Assembly: GCF_003352065.1 (NCBI RefSeq)
Contig: NZ_CP025803.1
Location: 2,087,574-2,151,573 of the forward strand
Source: Sulfitobacter sp. SK011
GTDB lineage: Bacteria; Pseudomonadota; Alphaproteobacteria; Rhodobacterales; Rhodobacteraceae
DNA: 64,000 bases
Direction: 5' to 3'
The notes below the pieces were generated by a model. It ran no database searches, had not been told where the DNA came from, and was given only the letters and a program-made list of their open reading frames with translations. Every line of letters begins with the position of its first letter. Within the stretch, counting starts at the first letter, position 1. Positions 45,710-59,735 of the stretch are shown one piece after another. The translations under genes were made by a program, and so were the position numbers.

Positions 45710-46857
45710 AGATTTTCATCCTTGCAGGAGAGCCTTCTGGCGACCGTTTGGGCGGCGCCTTGATGGCCGGGCTCAAGACGCTGCAGCCCGACGTGCGCTT
45801 TGAAGGGATCGGCGGGCCGGACATGGCGGCGCAGGGTCTGGTCAGTCGCTTTGATATGTCCGAACTGTCCGTCATGGGGCTGGCGGAAATTCTGCCAAAA
45901 TACCGCGCCTTGAAAGCGCGCATCAGACAGACGGCGGATGCCGTCCTCGCCCTGCAGCCCGATGTCATGATCACCATCGACAGCCCCGATTTTTCGCTGC
46001 GCGTCGCCAAGCTGGTCAAGGAAAAAAGTAACATCAGAACAGTCCACTACGTGGCACCCACCGTCTGGGCGTGGCGCCCCGGTCGGGCGCAGAAGATGGC
46101 GCGTTTCATCGACCATGTGCTGGCGCTGTTCCCGTTTGAGCCGCCCCTGATGCAGGCCGCTGGAATGGCCTGCGATTTTGTCGGCCATCCGGTTGTGGCC
46201 GAACCTGTCGCCAGTGAAATGGACGCAAAAAAATTCCGCGCGGAGTTGGGGATTGGCGATGCACCGATGCTGCTGGTTCTGCCCGGATCACGGCGCAGTG
46301 AAGTGGCACGGCTTGGCACCGTCTTTGGTGAAGCGGTGGCTAAGCTGATGTACCAAAAGCCCAGTTTGCGGGTGGTCATCCCCGCCGCAAGCGCGGTGGT
46401 CCATGATGTGATCGAGGTTACCAAAGACTGGGCCTTTGCACCCATCATTCTGGATCCGCGTGACCATCTGCCAGACGTAGCCAAGGCCCAAAAACGTGCG
46501 GCATTTCGGGCTGCAGATGTCGCATTGGCGGCGTCCGGCACTGTCTCACTTGAGCTTGCAGCATCCGCAACCCCGATGGTGATCGCCTATCGCATGCACT
46601 GGCTCAGCTTTCGGATCATCCGCTGGATGGCGTTGATTGACACGGTCACGCTGGTCAATCTGGTTTCAGACACCCGCGTTGTCCCCGAATTTCTGGGGCC
46701 AGAGTGCACCGCCGATCAGATTGCCGGCGGCTTGGCAAAGGTGCTGGCCAATCCAGATGCCCAGAATGCCGCGATGGCGGTGACAATGAAACGGTTGGGG
46801 CAGGGCGGCGAGGCACCGGGCCTGCGCGCGGCCAAGGCGGTGCTGGCCCGTCTTTAA
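45706..46857 (+). CDS. lpxB: Lipid-A-disaccharide synthase
   Basis: 383 residues; GT-B glycosyltransferase (family GT19) that joins UDP-diacylglucosamine to lipid X. The N-terminus is KIFILAGEPSGDRLGGALM, and VAPTVWAWRPGRAQK, LLVLPGSRRSEVARL and AASGTVSLELAASATPMVIAY are conserved. GTG 45706 overlaps the lpxI stop as GTGA and follows GGCGAGGG; the frame upstream of it lies inside lpxI. Last gene of the lipid A block. Confidence 0.95.
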   Translation: MKIFILAGEPSGDRLGGALMAGLKTLQPDVRFEGIGGPDMAAQGLVSRFDMSELSVMGLAEILPKYRALKARIRQTADAVLALQPDVMITIDSPDFSLRVAKLVKEKSNIRTVHYVAPTVWAWRPGRAQKMARFIDHVLALFPFEPPLMQAAGMACDFVGHPVVAEPVASEMDAKKFRAELGIGDAPMLLVLPGSRRSEVARLGTVFGEAVAKLMYQKPSLRVVIPAASAVVHDVIEVTKDWAFAPIILDPRDHLPDVAKAQKRAAFRAADVALAASGTVSLELAASATPMVIAYRMHWLSFRIIRWMALIDTVTLVNLVSDTRVVPEFLGPECTADQIAGGLAKVLANPDAQNAAMAVTMKRLGQGGEAPGLRAAKAVLARL

Positions 46858-46889
46858 ATCATGCGCCCCACCGAACGCGCGGAAAATAT

Positions 46890-48032
46890 TTACCCCTTGT
46901 GAATCCAGCCACCGCCAAAAATGCGGGTGCTGTCGGGGTCATAAAACACGCAGGCCTGACCGGGGGACACACCTTCTTCGGGTGTCAACAATTCCACCTC
47001 GGCAGTGGTGGGTGTGAGCGGGCGCAAAATCGCATCGCGTGGCGGCCTTGTGGACCGGACCCGCACCGCAATCGGCCATTCAGATTGCGACATCAGCGCG
47101 GCATCACCAAGCCAGTTGATCTCGCGGACCGGAATTTTACGGGTGGCGAGCATGGATTTCGGGCCGACCACAACTTCTTTGCGGTCCGCGTCAAGCTTCA
47201 CCACGAACAGCGGATCTGCCAGCCCGCCAATGCCAAGGCCCCGGCGCTGACCGATGGTATAATTGATCACACCTTCATGACGGGCCAGCACGTTGCCCTC
47301 CAAATCGACAATATTGCCGGGATCAGCGGCTTCCGGGCGCAGTTTGCGGATGACAGAGGCATAATCGCCATTTGGCACAAAGCAGATATCCTGACTGTCC
47401 GGCTTCATCGCCACGCCCAGCCCGTATTTCGCAGCCAAAGCACGAGTGTCGTCCTTGGACGGCAGATGGCCCAGCGGAAAGCGCAGATAATCAAGCTGCT
47501 CGGGGGTGGTTGAAAACAGGAAATAGCTTTGATCGCGACTGCCATCGGCGGCGGCGTGCAGTTCGGCACCGTTATCACCCATTTTGCGCTGAATATAATG
47601 GCCCGTTGCCATGCAATCGGCCTCAAGATCCTTGGCGGTTTCCAGCAGGTCCTTGAATTTCACCCGCTCATTGCAACGGATGCAGGGCACCGGCGTTGCA
47701 CCGGCCAGATAGCTGTCCGCAAACTCATCAATCACCGCGTCTTTGAACACATTTTCATAATCGAGCACGTAGTGCGGAAACCCCATTTCTTCGGCCACAC
47801 GCCGCGCATCGTGAATGTCGATACCGGCGCAGCACGCACCCTTTTTGGCCAGCGCCGCACCGTGATCATAAAGCTGCAAGGTGACGCCGACCACATCGTA
47901 TCCTTCATCCGCAAGCATCGCGGCAACGACAGAGCTGTCCACGCCACCCGACATCGCCACCACGACGCGCGTGTCGGCGGGCGCTTTTGCAAAGCCCAAT
48001 GAATTGAGCGGCGGTGTGTGGTCGAGGGGCAT
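46890..48032 (-). CDS. mnmA: tRNA 2-thiouridine(34) synthase
   Basis: 380 residues; adds sulfur to U34 of Glu, Gln and Lys tRNAs. The PP-loop is [13 protein letters not shown], the catalytic cysteines are in [11 protein letters not shown] and [12 protein letters not shown], and [10 protein letters not shown] lies in the central domain. ATG 48032 has GGAG 7 bases upstream; in-frame starts further out would run into the sciP promoter region. Confidence 0.95.
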   Translation of the reverse strand: MPLDHTPPLNSLGFAKAPADTRVVVAMSGGVDSSVVAAMLADEGYDVVGVTLQLYDHGAALAKKGACCAGIDIHDARRVAEEMGFPHYVLDYENVFKDAVIDEFADSYLAGATPVPCIRCNERVKFKDLLETAKDLEADCMATGHYIQRKMGDNGAELHAAADGSRDQSYFLFSTTPEQLDYLRFPLGHLPSKDDTRALAAKYGLGVAMKPDSQDICFVPNGDYASVIRKLRPEAADPGNIVDLEGNVLARHEGVINYTIGQRRGLGIGGLADPLFVVKLDADRKEVVVGPKSMLATRKIPVREINWLGDAALMSQSEWPIAVRVRSTRPPRDAILRPLTPTTAEVELLTPEEGVSPGQACVFYDPDSTRIFGGGWIHKG

Positions 48033-48139
48033 GTCATGTCTCCGGGAGGTGTTAGGAGCGAATATAGGAAAATGCGAACTACTCACAAGGGCGCGCTTCA
48101 CTTTGCATTAAGGCTGCGGGTGCAGATTGGGGTCAAATA

Positions 48140-48433
48140 ATGCCGGAAAAGCTCATGTATCTGAAAAAAGTTGACGGACCGCGTTCTGTGACCCTTGCCG
48201 ATGGCACGGTGATGTCGCGCAGTGATCTGCCAAATACCGCGACCCGCCGCTGGGTTGCGTCACGCAAAGCTGCTGTGGTGCGGGGGGTGGTCTATGGCCT
48301 GATCACCCAGGCCGAGGCGCTGGAACGTTACCAGATCAGTGAGGATGAATTTCTGGAGTGGGTCCGTGCGGTCACAGATCACGGAGAAGCGGCTTTAAAA
48401 GCGACTGCATTGCAAAAATATAGACAACTTTAG
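48140..48433 (+). CDS. sciP: SciP-like CtrA inhibitor (DUF1153)
   Basis: 97 residues matching the DUF1153 family, whose Caulobacter member SciP binds CtrA at promoters and blocks transcription activation. The helix-turn-helix region is [20 protein letters not shown] followed by [20 protein letters not shown]. It lies just upstream of ctrA in the same direction, so antagonist and target are linked. Divergent from mnmA. Confidence 0.88.
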   Translation: MPEKLMYLKKVDGPRSVTLADGTVMSRSDLPNTATRRWVASRKAAVVRGVVYGLITQAEALERYQISEDEFLEWVRAVTDHGEAALKATALQKYRQL

Positions 48434-48438
48434 GTTGC

Positions 48439-48476
48439 GAATCTGTTAATCCAATCTCTGTTAGCGAGTGGTTAAC
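48439..48476 (+). promoter_or_regulatory. CtrA box and GANTC methylation site upstream of ctrA
   Basis: TTAG-CGAGTGG-TTAA (48461-48475) matches the TTAA-N7-TTAA CtrA box with one change, followed by C (TTAAC). GAATC at 48439-48443 is a CcrM target (GANTC). In Caulobacter, ctrA is autoregulated by CtrA and its P1 promoter is silenced when GANTC is fully methylated; the same logic here is inference. The box lies 56 bases before the ctrA ATG. Confidence 0.6.
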
Positions 48477-48531
48477 CTTTTTTGTTCACGATCTAGTCCA
48501 AAGCAATGAAGCCGCCCCGGAGAAAAAATTA

Positions 48532-53547
<5,016 letters not shown>

Positions 53548-53575
53548 CGGGTTTCCACCTGCTTTGTTCGCAAAT

Positions 53576-53590
53576 GTTCTCATTTAGTTC
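53576..53590 (+). promoter_or_regulatory. LexA-type SOS box
   Basis: GTTC-TCATTTA-GTTC matches the alphaproteobacterial LexA operator GTTC-N7-GTTC exactly. It lies 56 bases before the ATG of the 42-residue gene. Another GTTC sits at 53566. TGTTCTCATTT (53575-53585) is repeated inverted as AAATGAGAACA (53608-53618), so the site has an additional symmetric partner. Confidence 0.6.
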
Positions 53591-53645
53591 TTTACAAGTG
53601 GTTAATAAAATGAGAACAAAGAGGCAACAAAGACGGAGACACAGA

Positions 53646-53774
53646 ATGACAACGCTGAAATCGCTCAAATCCATCGCAACCCGGTCGCAAGGCACGTTGT
53701 TGCAGGATGCCGTCGGTGCGGCTGCCTTGATTGTGATGCTTGTTGTTGGTCTGCATCTTCCTGCCTTTGTTTGA
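53646..53774 (+). CDS. 42-residue single-span membrane protein behind a LexA box
   Basis: ATG 53646 follows GGAG at 8 bases. The peptide is basic at the start (MTTLKSLKSIATRSQGTLLQ) and then forms one hydrophobic span (AVGAAALIVMLVVGLHLPAF), so it probably sits in the inner membrane. The LexA-type operator upstream suggests damage induction. Caulobacter SidA, a 29-residue SOS-induced inner-membrane division inhibitor, is a functional precedent but no sequence match is claimed. Confidence 0.65.
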   Translation: MTTLKSLKSIATRSQGTLLQDAVGAAALIVMLVVGLHLPAFV

Positions 53775-53914
53775 TATCTGCCTGCGCTCTCATGCCGCTT
53801 GCCTGACGCATCCGTCCCAAATTGATGCTGCCAACTGACACTGCCTGTCTGACGTTGGCATCGGGGGTATCCCCTACGGCAAATCCGGGTCCCACATGAG
53901 AAACGCTTTCCTTG

Positions 53915-53951
53915 CGCCGCCATCCTTTTCAGGATGTGCGGCGTTTTTTTT
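53915..53951 (+). terminator. Strong rho-independent terminator
   Basis: CGCCGC (53915-53920) pairs with GCGGCG (53938-53943) and ATCCT with AGGAT inside, closing on TTTC. Eight T residues follow. It ends the transcript of the 42-residue gene about 140 bases after its stop, leaving a 3' region with no further gene (or an unrecognised small RNA). Confidence 0.85.
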
Positions 53952-54009
53952 GCACATCATATCAGCCCGGACTTCAAAGCCCGCCCCAGCCGACATTCCA
54001 TGTATCAAA

Positions 54010-54471
54010 TCAAGATTTGCTGACTTCTGCCGGTGCCGTGGCGTGCTGCATCGCCTCAGCCAGCGCCTCAATGCTCAACATGATCGACGCATGCCGGTTC
54101 TTGTATTCAACCGCAGGCGTGAGAATCTCAAATCCGTCAAAGGGCGCATCGGGCACCGGCCCATGGTTTTTCAGCATGGCATGCAGTTGATCGCGGGCCT
54201 TTTCGACCTGTTCCAGCGTCGCACCCAGTGCCGCACCACCCATGACAGCCGCCGCTGCCTGGCCCAAAGCGCAGGCTTTGACGTCTTGGCCCAACTGCGC
54301 CAACCGTCCGTCTGCGACGCGCACATCAACCGTCACCGTGGACCCGCACAGCGGCGAGCGGCGCTTTACCGTGGCATCGGGCGCATCCAGATGACCCAGA
54401 TGGGGAATGTCCGCCGCCAGCGCCAGGATACGCGCCGAGTAAAGTTTGATAAGATCGGTATCGCCCGACAT
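54010..54471 (-). CDS. IscU/NifU-like iron-sulfur scaffold family protein with altered ligands
   Basis: 153 residues of the NifU N-terminal family. Of the three cluster-binding cysteines of IscU, two are kept (C42 in PLCGSTV, C68 in KACALGQA). The third position, HC in IscU, reads H127-A128 (NRHASIML), and the aspartate after the first cysteine is replaced by S44. Similar proteins are widespread in Rhodobacteraceae and annotated as scaffolds. ATG 54471 has AAGGAAAC upstream; divergent from hisI. Confidence 0.8.
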   Translation of the reverse strand: MSGDTDLIKLYSARILALAADIPHLGHLDAPDATVKRRSPLCGSTVTVDVRVADGRLAQLGQDVKACALGQAAAAVMGGAALGATLEQVEKARDQLHAMLKNHGPVPDAPFDGFEILTPAVEYKNRHASIMLSIEALAEAMQHATAPAEVSKS

Positions 54472-54552
54472 GGTTGTTTCCTTTGCCTTTGAATGCCTAC
54501 ATAACCCCCCACACCAAAGATGCAAAAAACTTTTCTGAGAGGGGCCAAGCGG

Positions 54553-54909
54553 ATGCGATTTGATCCTGCAAGTCTGACCTTTAATGACGCGGGGCTCATT
54601 CCTGCGATTGCGCAGGATGTAGACAGCAAAGAGGTGCTGATGCTGGCGTGGATGAATGCGCAAAGCATTGCCCAAACGCTGGAAACCGGACGCGCGACGT
54701 ATTGGAGCCGCTCCCGGCAGGCTTTCTGGATCAAGGGTGAAACCAGCGGCCATGTGCAGGAACTGGTTGAACTGCGCTTTGACTGTGACCGGGATTGTCT
54801 GTTGGTGTTGGTGCGCCAGACCGGGCCGGCCTGCCACACCGGGCGGCGGAGCTGCTTTTTTACGGCTGTCGAGGATGGCAATGAGCGTGAGTTGACCAAA
54901 CCCATCTAG
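54553..54909 (+). CDS. hisI: Phosphoribosyl-AMP cyclohydrolase
   Basis: 118 residues; third step of histidine synthesis. The metal-binding motifs are present: [27 protein letters not shown] and [15 protein letters not shown] 54553 follows GAGAGGGG at 8 bases and matches the family length; an ATG at 54520 would add 11 residues. No other his genes are adjacent. Confidence 0.93.
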   Translation: MRFDPASLTFNDAGLIPAIAQDVDSKEVLMLAWMNAQSIAQTLETGRATYWSRSRQAFWIKGETSGHVQELVELRFDCDRDCLLVLVRQTGPACHTGRRSCFFTAVEDGNERELTKPI

Positions 54910-54977
54910 ACGCCTATGCGCGGTCTTTTGCCAAGATCACATACTTCCGCTAGCCTGTTCATTCAAAGGGGTCAGGG

Positions 54978-55772
54978 ATGGGGGTTTGGCATATGAACAC
55001 GGCAATAACGGGTATCAGCGCGGTTTTATGTGCCGCGATTCTGGCCCCGATGGCGCAGGCACAATCGGCCGGGTTCGATCCGCGCGGCAACTGCAGCACC
55101 GTGTTGGGCACTGCGACCGAGGCCGATCAGGTCATGATCGCGGCATGGACGTTTGGGTTTATTGCGGCCAACACCGACAACGTGCGGCCCGTTGACCCAA
55201 ACAACAACGCCATTCTGCTGGGGAACCTCGCCAAAGTCTGTCAGGCCAACCCGACTGCCAGCCTTTTGGCACTGGTTGAGGCCAGCAGCAGGCCAGAGGA
55301 TCGTTCACCGCCCGCCACCGCACCTGTCGCGACCCCAGGCAGCGAAGCCGAAGCGCACGCCTTGCTCAGCGCATTTTTGGAACCGGGGGCCGATTTACGG
55401 GCGCTGACACAGGCGATCCTGCCCACCGAAGCAGAGGTCAGGGCGGTCTATGCCGATCCATTGGCGACCGCCTTGTGGGCCAGTTATCAAGAGCAGATGG
55501 GGCCGGGAACGGCGTTTGGCCCCAAACCGTATCAAGACGATATCATTGTGGTCCACACCACCACCCGTGCGCTTTTTGAACAAAAGCCGGTGCTGGATAA
55601 ATTCCCGGGCGGGTATAAAGACGTGCTGCAGTATTTCAAGATCGACGTGCCGATCGTCCGGTTCAAATTTGTAAAGCAGGGCGAAACCTTGGGTCTGGCA
55701 TTTGACGGGCTGATCTATGTGAATGGCCGATGGGTGATTATGCCCAAACCCTGGCACAGTCTGCCGGGTTAG
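54978..55772 (+). CDS. Secreted protein with HdeA-like N-terminal region
   Basis: 264 residues (or 259 from ATG 54993). A signal peptide ends at about APMAQAQ. Residues 35-105 resemble HdeA-type acid-stress chaperones: two cysteines (GNCSTVLG and KVCQANP) flank AAWTFGFIAAN. The C-terminal part (about 125-264) is unlike anything I recognise and ends in strand-rich YVNGRWVIMPKPWHSL. The function is unknown; the periplasm is the likely site. Confidence 0.6.
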   Translation: MGVWHMNTAITGISAVLCAAILAPMAQAQSAGFDPRGNCSTVLGTATEADQVMIAAWTFGFIAANTDNVRPVDPNNNAILLGNLAKVCQANPTASLLALVEASSRPEDRSPPATAPVATPGSEAEAHALLSAFLEPGADLRALTQAILPTEAEVRAVYADPLATALWASYQEQMGPGTAFGPKPYQDDIIVVHTTTRALFEQKPVLDKFPGGYKDVLQYFKIDVPIVRFKFVKQGETLGLAFDGLIYVNGRWVIMPKPWHSLPG

Positions 55773-55781
55773 GAACCGCGC

Positions 55782-56633
55782 CTAAAGCCCCACCATCAAA
55801 CGAATATCTTTGGGGGTTTTGCCCTCAACCCGATAAAGCGAAATCGCCCGCGCGTCGTCGCGTTTGGCCAGCCGTTTGCCTGCCGCGTCCCGGATCAAGC
55901 GGTGGTGGTGATAGGTGGGTGTCGGTAGCCCAAGAAGCTTTTGCAAGACGACATGGATTTTTGTCGCCTCGAAAAGATCCTCACCGCGCACCACATGGGT
56001 AATGTCCTGAGCCGCATCATCCAGCACCACCGAGAGATGATAGGATGTGCCCATATCACGACGGGAAAGGACGATGTCGCCAATACCCAAGGTCAAGGTA
56101 TCGGCATCAACGCGGATATCGCCGTGTCGTTGCCCCGTTTCAGTGAAATAGAAAGTATTATCAATGCTCTGAACCGCTTTCCTCATGTCCAGACGCAAGG
56201 GGGTAATCGTGGGTCTCAGGCCCGTGCGACAGGCCGTTACACGGCATGTACCAGGGTAAATTACCCCGTCCGGCCCATGCAGCGGCGCGCCTTCCTGAGG
56301 TGCAGAGGCCGCCGCCGCGATATCTGCGCGAGAGCAGGTGCATGGATAAAGCAACCCTTGCTGCCAAAGCTGATCAAGCGCGTCATCATAAGCGGCATGG
56401 CGCTCCGACTGCCGCATCACGGGTTCTGGCCATCGCAATCCCAGCCAAGCCAGATCATCATAAATCTGCATCTCCCATTCAGGGCGTGCGCGCGACTGGT
56501 CAATATCCTCGATCCTGAGTAGAAATTCACCGGCATGTGCCTGTGCCATATCAAAGGCCAAAAGCGCGGAATACGCATGTCCAAGGTGCAGCGGCCCTGT
56601 GGGTGACGGTGCAAAACGTGTCCGAAAGTTCAA
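55782..56633 (-). CDS. gluQ: Glutamyl-Q tRNA(Asp) synthetase
   Basis: 283 residues, a truncated class I GluRS without anticodon-binding domain that attaches glutamate to queuosine 34 of tRNA-Asp. It opens RTRFAPSPTGPLHLGHAYSA (HIGH motif LHLGH); the KMSKS equivalent is KRLAKRDD. Zinc cysteines are in PCTCSRADIAA with a third in YPGTCR. ATG overlaps the methyltransferase stop (ATGA). Confidence 0.92.
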   Translation of the reverse strand: MNFRTRFAPSPTGPLHLGHAYSALLAFDMAQAHAGEFLLRIEDIDQSRARPEWEMQIYDDLAWLGLRWPEPVMRQSERHAAYDDALDQLWQQGLLYPCTCSRADIAAAASAPQEGAPLHGPDGVIYPGTCRVTACRTGLRPTITPLRLDMRKAVQSIDNTFYFTETGQRHGDIRVDADTLTLGIGDIVLSRRDMGTSYHLSVVLDDAAQDITHVVRGEDLFEATKIHVVLQKLLGLPTPTYHHHRLIRDAAGKRLAKRDDARAISLYRVEGKTPKDIRLMVGL

Positions 56634-57244
56634 GTCTTTTCAATCACATAGACATTGGACTTCAAGTTAATGCCCGGCAGATGCGGTCCGTGTTCGCGAA
56701 ACAGCAAACACGCGGCACCACAGTCGAGCCATTCGCTGACCCGTGCCTCGTTGGCCTTGTCCTGCAGCGCGTGATCGTTGAAAGAAAATACCATTAGCCC
56801 GCCTTTCGCGAGCCCCTTCATCAACGTGTCAAACACAGAGATCGGGGCAGCACCGGCCCCAATGACCCCGATCGCGGCAATCGCGGCATAATCGCCGGGC
56901 GCGTGGATCAGCGGTGCATCAGCCTCAACATGATGCAAGGTGCGATAAACGCCTTTGTCATTGGCCCGCGCCAGCATATCTGCCGACAGATCCATCCCGT
57001 CAATCGTGGTAAATCCACCGAGTTTGAGCGCCAAACCCGAAAGCCCGGTGCCACAGCCAAAATCAAGAATGGGCTGGGTGGGATCATCACTGTATTTGGC
57101 AAGCGCTTTTGCACATCGTTCAGGCGTGGCATAGCCGTTTTCGCCTACTTCGGCCTCATAGCTCGCGGACCAGTCGTCATAAAGCTCGCGGGTTGAGGCG
57201 GCATCGCGCGCGCCATACGCTTTGTCGAGAAAAGGATCACTCAT
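56630..57244 (-). CDS. Class I SAM-dependent methyltransferase
   Basis: 204 residues. The SAM loop is ILDFGCGTGLSGLAL, followed by IDGMDLSADMLARA and a post-I acidic position. It has an N-terminal helix YDDWSASYEAEVGENGYATP typical of small-molecule methyltransferases. The substrate is unknown. Upstream of and coupled to gluQ. Confidence 0.85.
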   Translation of the reverse strand: MSDPFLDKAYGARDAASTRELYDDWSASYEAEVGENGYATPERCAKALAKYSDDPTQPILDFGCGTGLSGLALKLGGFTTIDGMDLSADMLARANDKGVYRTLHHVEADAPLIHAPGDYAAIAAIGVIGAGAAPISVFDTLMKGLAKGGLMVFSFNDHALQDKANEARVSEWLDCGAACLLFREHGPHLPGINLKSNVYVIEKT

Positions 57245-57283
57245 GCAGAAAAATCTACGAAGGATGTATGGTCCCGTCCAGCC

Positions 57284-58621
57284 CTAACTTTCCAGCCAGC
57301 TTTGCCAGTCTGCCTTGGCGCGATCTGTATAGGCCTTGTAGCGGTCCTTGCGCCCCCGCCGACCTGATTTCAGGCCCTCAACAGGGGGAAACAGGCCAAA
57401 GTTTACGTTCATTGGCTGGAAGGTTTTTGCCTCGGCACCGCCAGTGATATGGGTGATCAATGCGCCCATCGCTGTTGTGTTGGGCGGCGTGGTGATCGCT
57501 TCTCCCCTGATCTCGGCCACCGCCATGCGCCCGGCAAGCAGACCCATCGCCGCACTTTCAACATAGCCTTCGACGCCAGTGATCTGGCCTGCAAAGCGGA
57601 TATGAGGCCGGGCGCGCAGACGCATCTGGTCGTCCAACAGCGTGGGGGAATTGATAAAGGAGTTGCGGTGGATGCCACCAAGGCGCGCGAATCGCGCATT
57701 CTCTAGACCTGGAATCATTTTGAAAACATCGGCTTGTGCGCCATACTTCATCTTTGTCTGAAAGCCGACGATGTTGTACAGCGTGCCCAGTTTGTTGTCC
57801 CGGCGCAGTTGCACAACGGCATAGGCTTTGACATCGGGCTGATGTGCATCGGTCAGGCCCACAGGTTTCATCGGCCCAAAGCGCAGGGTTTCGCGTCCGC
57901 GTTCGGCCATGACTTCTATGGGCAGACATCCGTCAAAATAGGCAGCCGTTTCGCCTTCGCGGAATTCGGTTTTGTCTGCCGTCAACAGCGCGTCGATGAA
58001 GGCCTCGTATTGGTCTTTGTCCATCGGGCAGTTGAGATAGGCAGTGCGTTCTTCCTCGGTATCGCCCTTGTCATAGCGCGACTGCATCCATGCTTTATCC
58101 ATGTTGATGCTGTCAAAATAGACAATTGGTGCGATGGCGTCGAAAAATGCCAGCGCCTCGGCACCGGTTTGCGCGGCAATGGCATCGGCCAAAGAACCGG
58201 ACGTCAGCGGCCCGGTCGCAATGATCCAGTGGCCGTCATCGGGCAGTTCAGTGATTTCGCCGTATTCGACGCTGATATTCGGATGGGCCAGCAACGCATC
58301 TGTCACCGATTGGGCAAAGGGATCGCGGTCCACCGCCAGCGCGCCGCCGGCAGGCAGACGGTGTTTGTCGGCCGTGGCCATGATCAGCCCGTTCGCTGCG
58401 CGCATCTCCCAATGCAACAGGCCCACCGCGTTCTGTTCGCTGTCGTCAGACCGGAATGAGTTTGAACAGACCATTTCACCCAAAAGCCCGGTCTGGTGTG
58501 CAAATGTGCCGACCTTGGGCCGCATTTCATGGATCACGACGGGAATGCCCGCGTTTGCCGCCTGCCAGGCTGCTTCTGATCCGGCCATGCCGCCGCCGAT
58601 GATATGGAGTGTCTGTGTCAT
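57284..58621 (-). CDS. trmFO: FAD/folate-dependent tRNA (uracil-54) methyltransferase TrmFO
   Basis: 445 residues; makes m5U54 in the T loop using methylene-tetrahydrofolate and FAD. The N-terminus is [15 protein letters not shown], then [13 protein letters not shown], the middle [20 protein letters not shown], and the C-terminal FAD segment [20 protein letters not shown] 58621 gives the proper start; an in-frame upstream ATG at 58657 would add 12 unrelated residues. Confidence 0.94.
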   Translation of the reverse strand: MTQTLHIIGGGMAGSEAAWQAANAGIPVVIHEMRPKVGTFAHQTGLLGEMVCSNSFRSDDSEQNAVGLLHWEMRAANGLIMATADKHRLPAGGALAVDRDPFAQSVTDALLAHPNISVEYGEITELPDDGHWIIATGPLTSGSLADAIAAQTGAEALAFFDAIAPIVYFDSINMDKAWMQSRYDKGDTEEERTAYLNCPMDKDQYEAFIDALLTADKTEFREGETAAYFDGCLPIEVMAERGRETLRFGPMKPVGLTDAHQPDVKAYAVVQLRRDNKLGTLYNIVGFQTKMKYGAQADVFKMIPGLENARFARLGGIHRNSFINSPTLLDDQMRLRARPHIRFAGQITGVEGYVESAAMGLLAGRMAVAEIRGEAITTPPNTTAMGALITHITGGAEAKTFQPMNVNFGLFPPVEGLKSGRRGRKDRYKAYTDRAKADWQSWLES

Positions 58622-58712
58622 GAAACGCGATGTAGGGCAGGGTGCTTTGGTAAGCAACAGGCAGCCAACACCTGCGGTACAATTACTTGCAGTGGAGAAT
58701 GTCAGGAGGGGG

Positions 58713-58815
58713 TGATTTTTGGGGTCGCCGCTGCAGGTATGGTCGGTCAGTGAGAGGCTGACCTGGAGGGACCTTCCGCCGTCGGCGACCCAAAATCATT
58801 AAGGCTATTGGCCTT
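58713..58815. other. Structured inverted-repeat element between trmFO and the enoyl-CoA hydratase gene
   Basis: TGATTTTTGGGGTCGCCG starting at 58713 is repeated inverted as CGGCGACCCAAAATCA (58783-58798), a long stem with two bulges. Inside, GGTCAG-TGAGAGG-CTGACC forms a hairpin. Directly after it AAGGC-TATTG-GCCTT (58801-58815) forms another. No frame across it looks coding. It could be a small RNA, a mobile-element footprint or a recombination site. Confidence 0.4.
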
Positions 58816-58890
58816 GCCCTATTGATGCCCCAATTATGCCCGATTTACTAGAGCAAAAACGTAAACAATCGCAATCATATTTGGAAACAA

Positions 58891-59676
58891 TCATTGCGAC
58901 CAGTCGGGGGGCCGTTTTTCGATGAAGGCATTGATGCCCTCCTGGGTGTCCTTGTTCTGCATGTTTTCAACCATAACGTCGCCGGTATAGGCATAGGCCT
59001 CAGCGACCGGCAGCTCCAGCTGTTGATAAAAGGCGACTTTGCCCAGTCTCACAGCCGACCCCAATTTAGAGGCGATTTGATCCGCCAAGGCCGCGGTGGC
59101 GGCGCTGAGGTCGTCGCTTTCGACGACACGGTTGATCAGGCCAAGCTCCTCAGCGCGGGTGGCGTTAATGAAATCGCCTGTGGTCAGCATCTCAAACGCC
59201 TTTTTCCGGGCGATGTTGCGGCTAAGCGCCACCATCGGGGTTGAACAGAACAATCCGATATTGACCCCGTTCACGCCGAAACGTGTCTCTTTGGCGGCGA
59301 CCGCCAGATCGCAGGTGGCAACCAATTGGCACCCCGCGGCGGTTGCGATGCCATGGACCTGGGCAATGACCGGCTGCGGCATGAACCGAATACGGGCCAT
59401 CAGGGCAGAGCATCGATCGAACAGATCCCTGAAGGCGGCAACCCCGCCGTCCGCTTCTTTTCGTTTCTCTGCCATCTGGCGCAGGTCATGTCCGGCGCAA
59501 AATGCTTTGCCCGCGCCCGCGATGGTGATGACCCGGACCTGCGCATTGTTTGCCAGACCATCCAAACCGGTTTGCAAAGCTTCCAACATCTCATCGGACA
59601 GCGCATTAAGCCGTTCTGGTGCGTTCATTGTCATGTGCGCCACTGGTCCGCGTACTTCAATCTCAAGAATTGCCAT
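58891..59676 (-). CDS. Enoyl-CoA hydratase/isomerase family protein
   Basis: 261 residues of the crotonase fold. Oxyanion-hole segments are AFCAGHDLRQM and VHGIATAAGCQLVATCDLAV. The hydratase glutamates are not obvious in these segments, so isomerase or hydrolase activity is possible. The C-terminus is KDTQEGINAFIEKRPPDW, typical of the family. Divergent from the thioesterase gene, which may act on related CoA esters. Confidence 0.85.
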   Translation of the reverse strand: MAILEIEVRGPVAHMTMNAPERLNALSDEMLEALQTGLDGLANNAQVRVITIAGAGKAFCAGHDLRQMAEKRKEADGGVAAFRDLFDRCSALMARIRFMPQPVIAQVHGIATAAGCQLVATCDLAVAAKETRFGVNGVNIGLFCSTPMVALSRNIARKKAFEMLTTGDFINATRAEELGLINRVVESDDLSAATAALADQIASKLGSAVRLGKVAFYQQLELPVAEAYAYTGDVMVENMQNKDTQEGINAFIEKRPPDWSQ

Positions 59677-59735
59677 CTTGCTCTCTTACCCTCAAATAGG
59701 CCAATCCTAGGTCAACACAGCAGGAAAGAACAAGC

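Noticed and set aside
53562..53579. A second LexA box formed by GTTC at 53566 and 53576
   Set aside because: The spacing is six bases, not seven, so only the 53576/53587 pair fits the operator.
53775..54009. Small RNA gene upstream of the strong terminator
   Set aside because: No convincing promoter is visible in the spacer, so the terminator is assigned to the 42-residue gene; an sRNA remains possible but unsupported.
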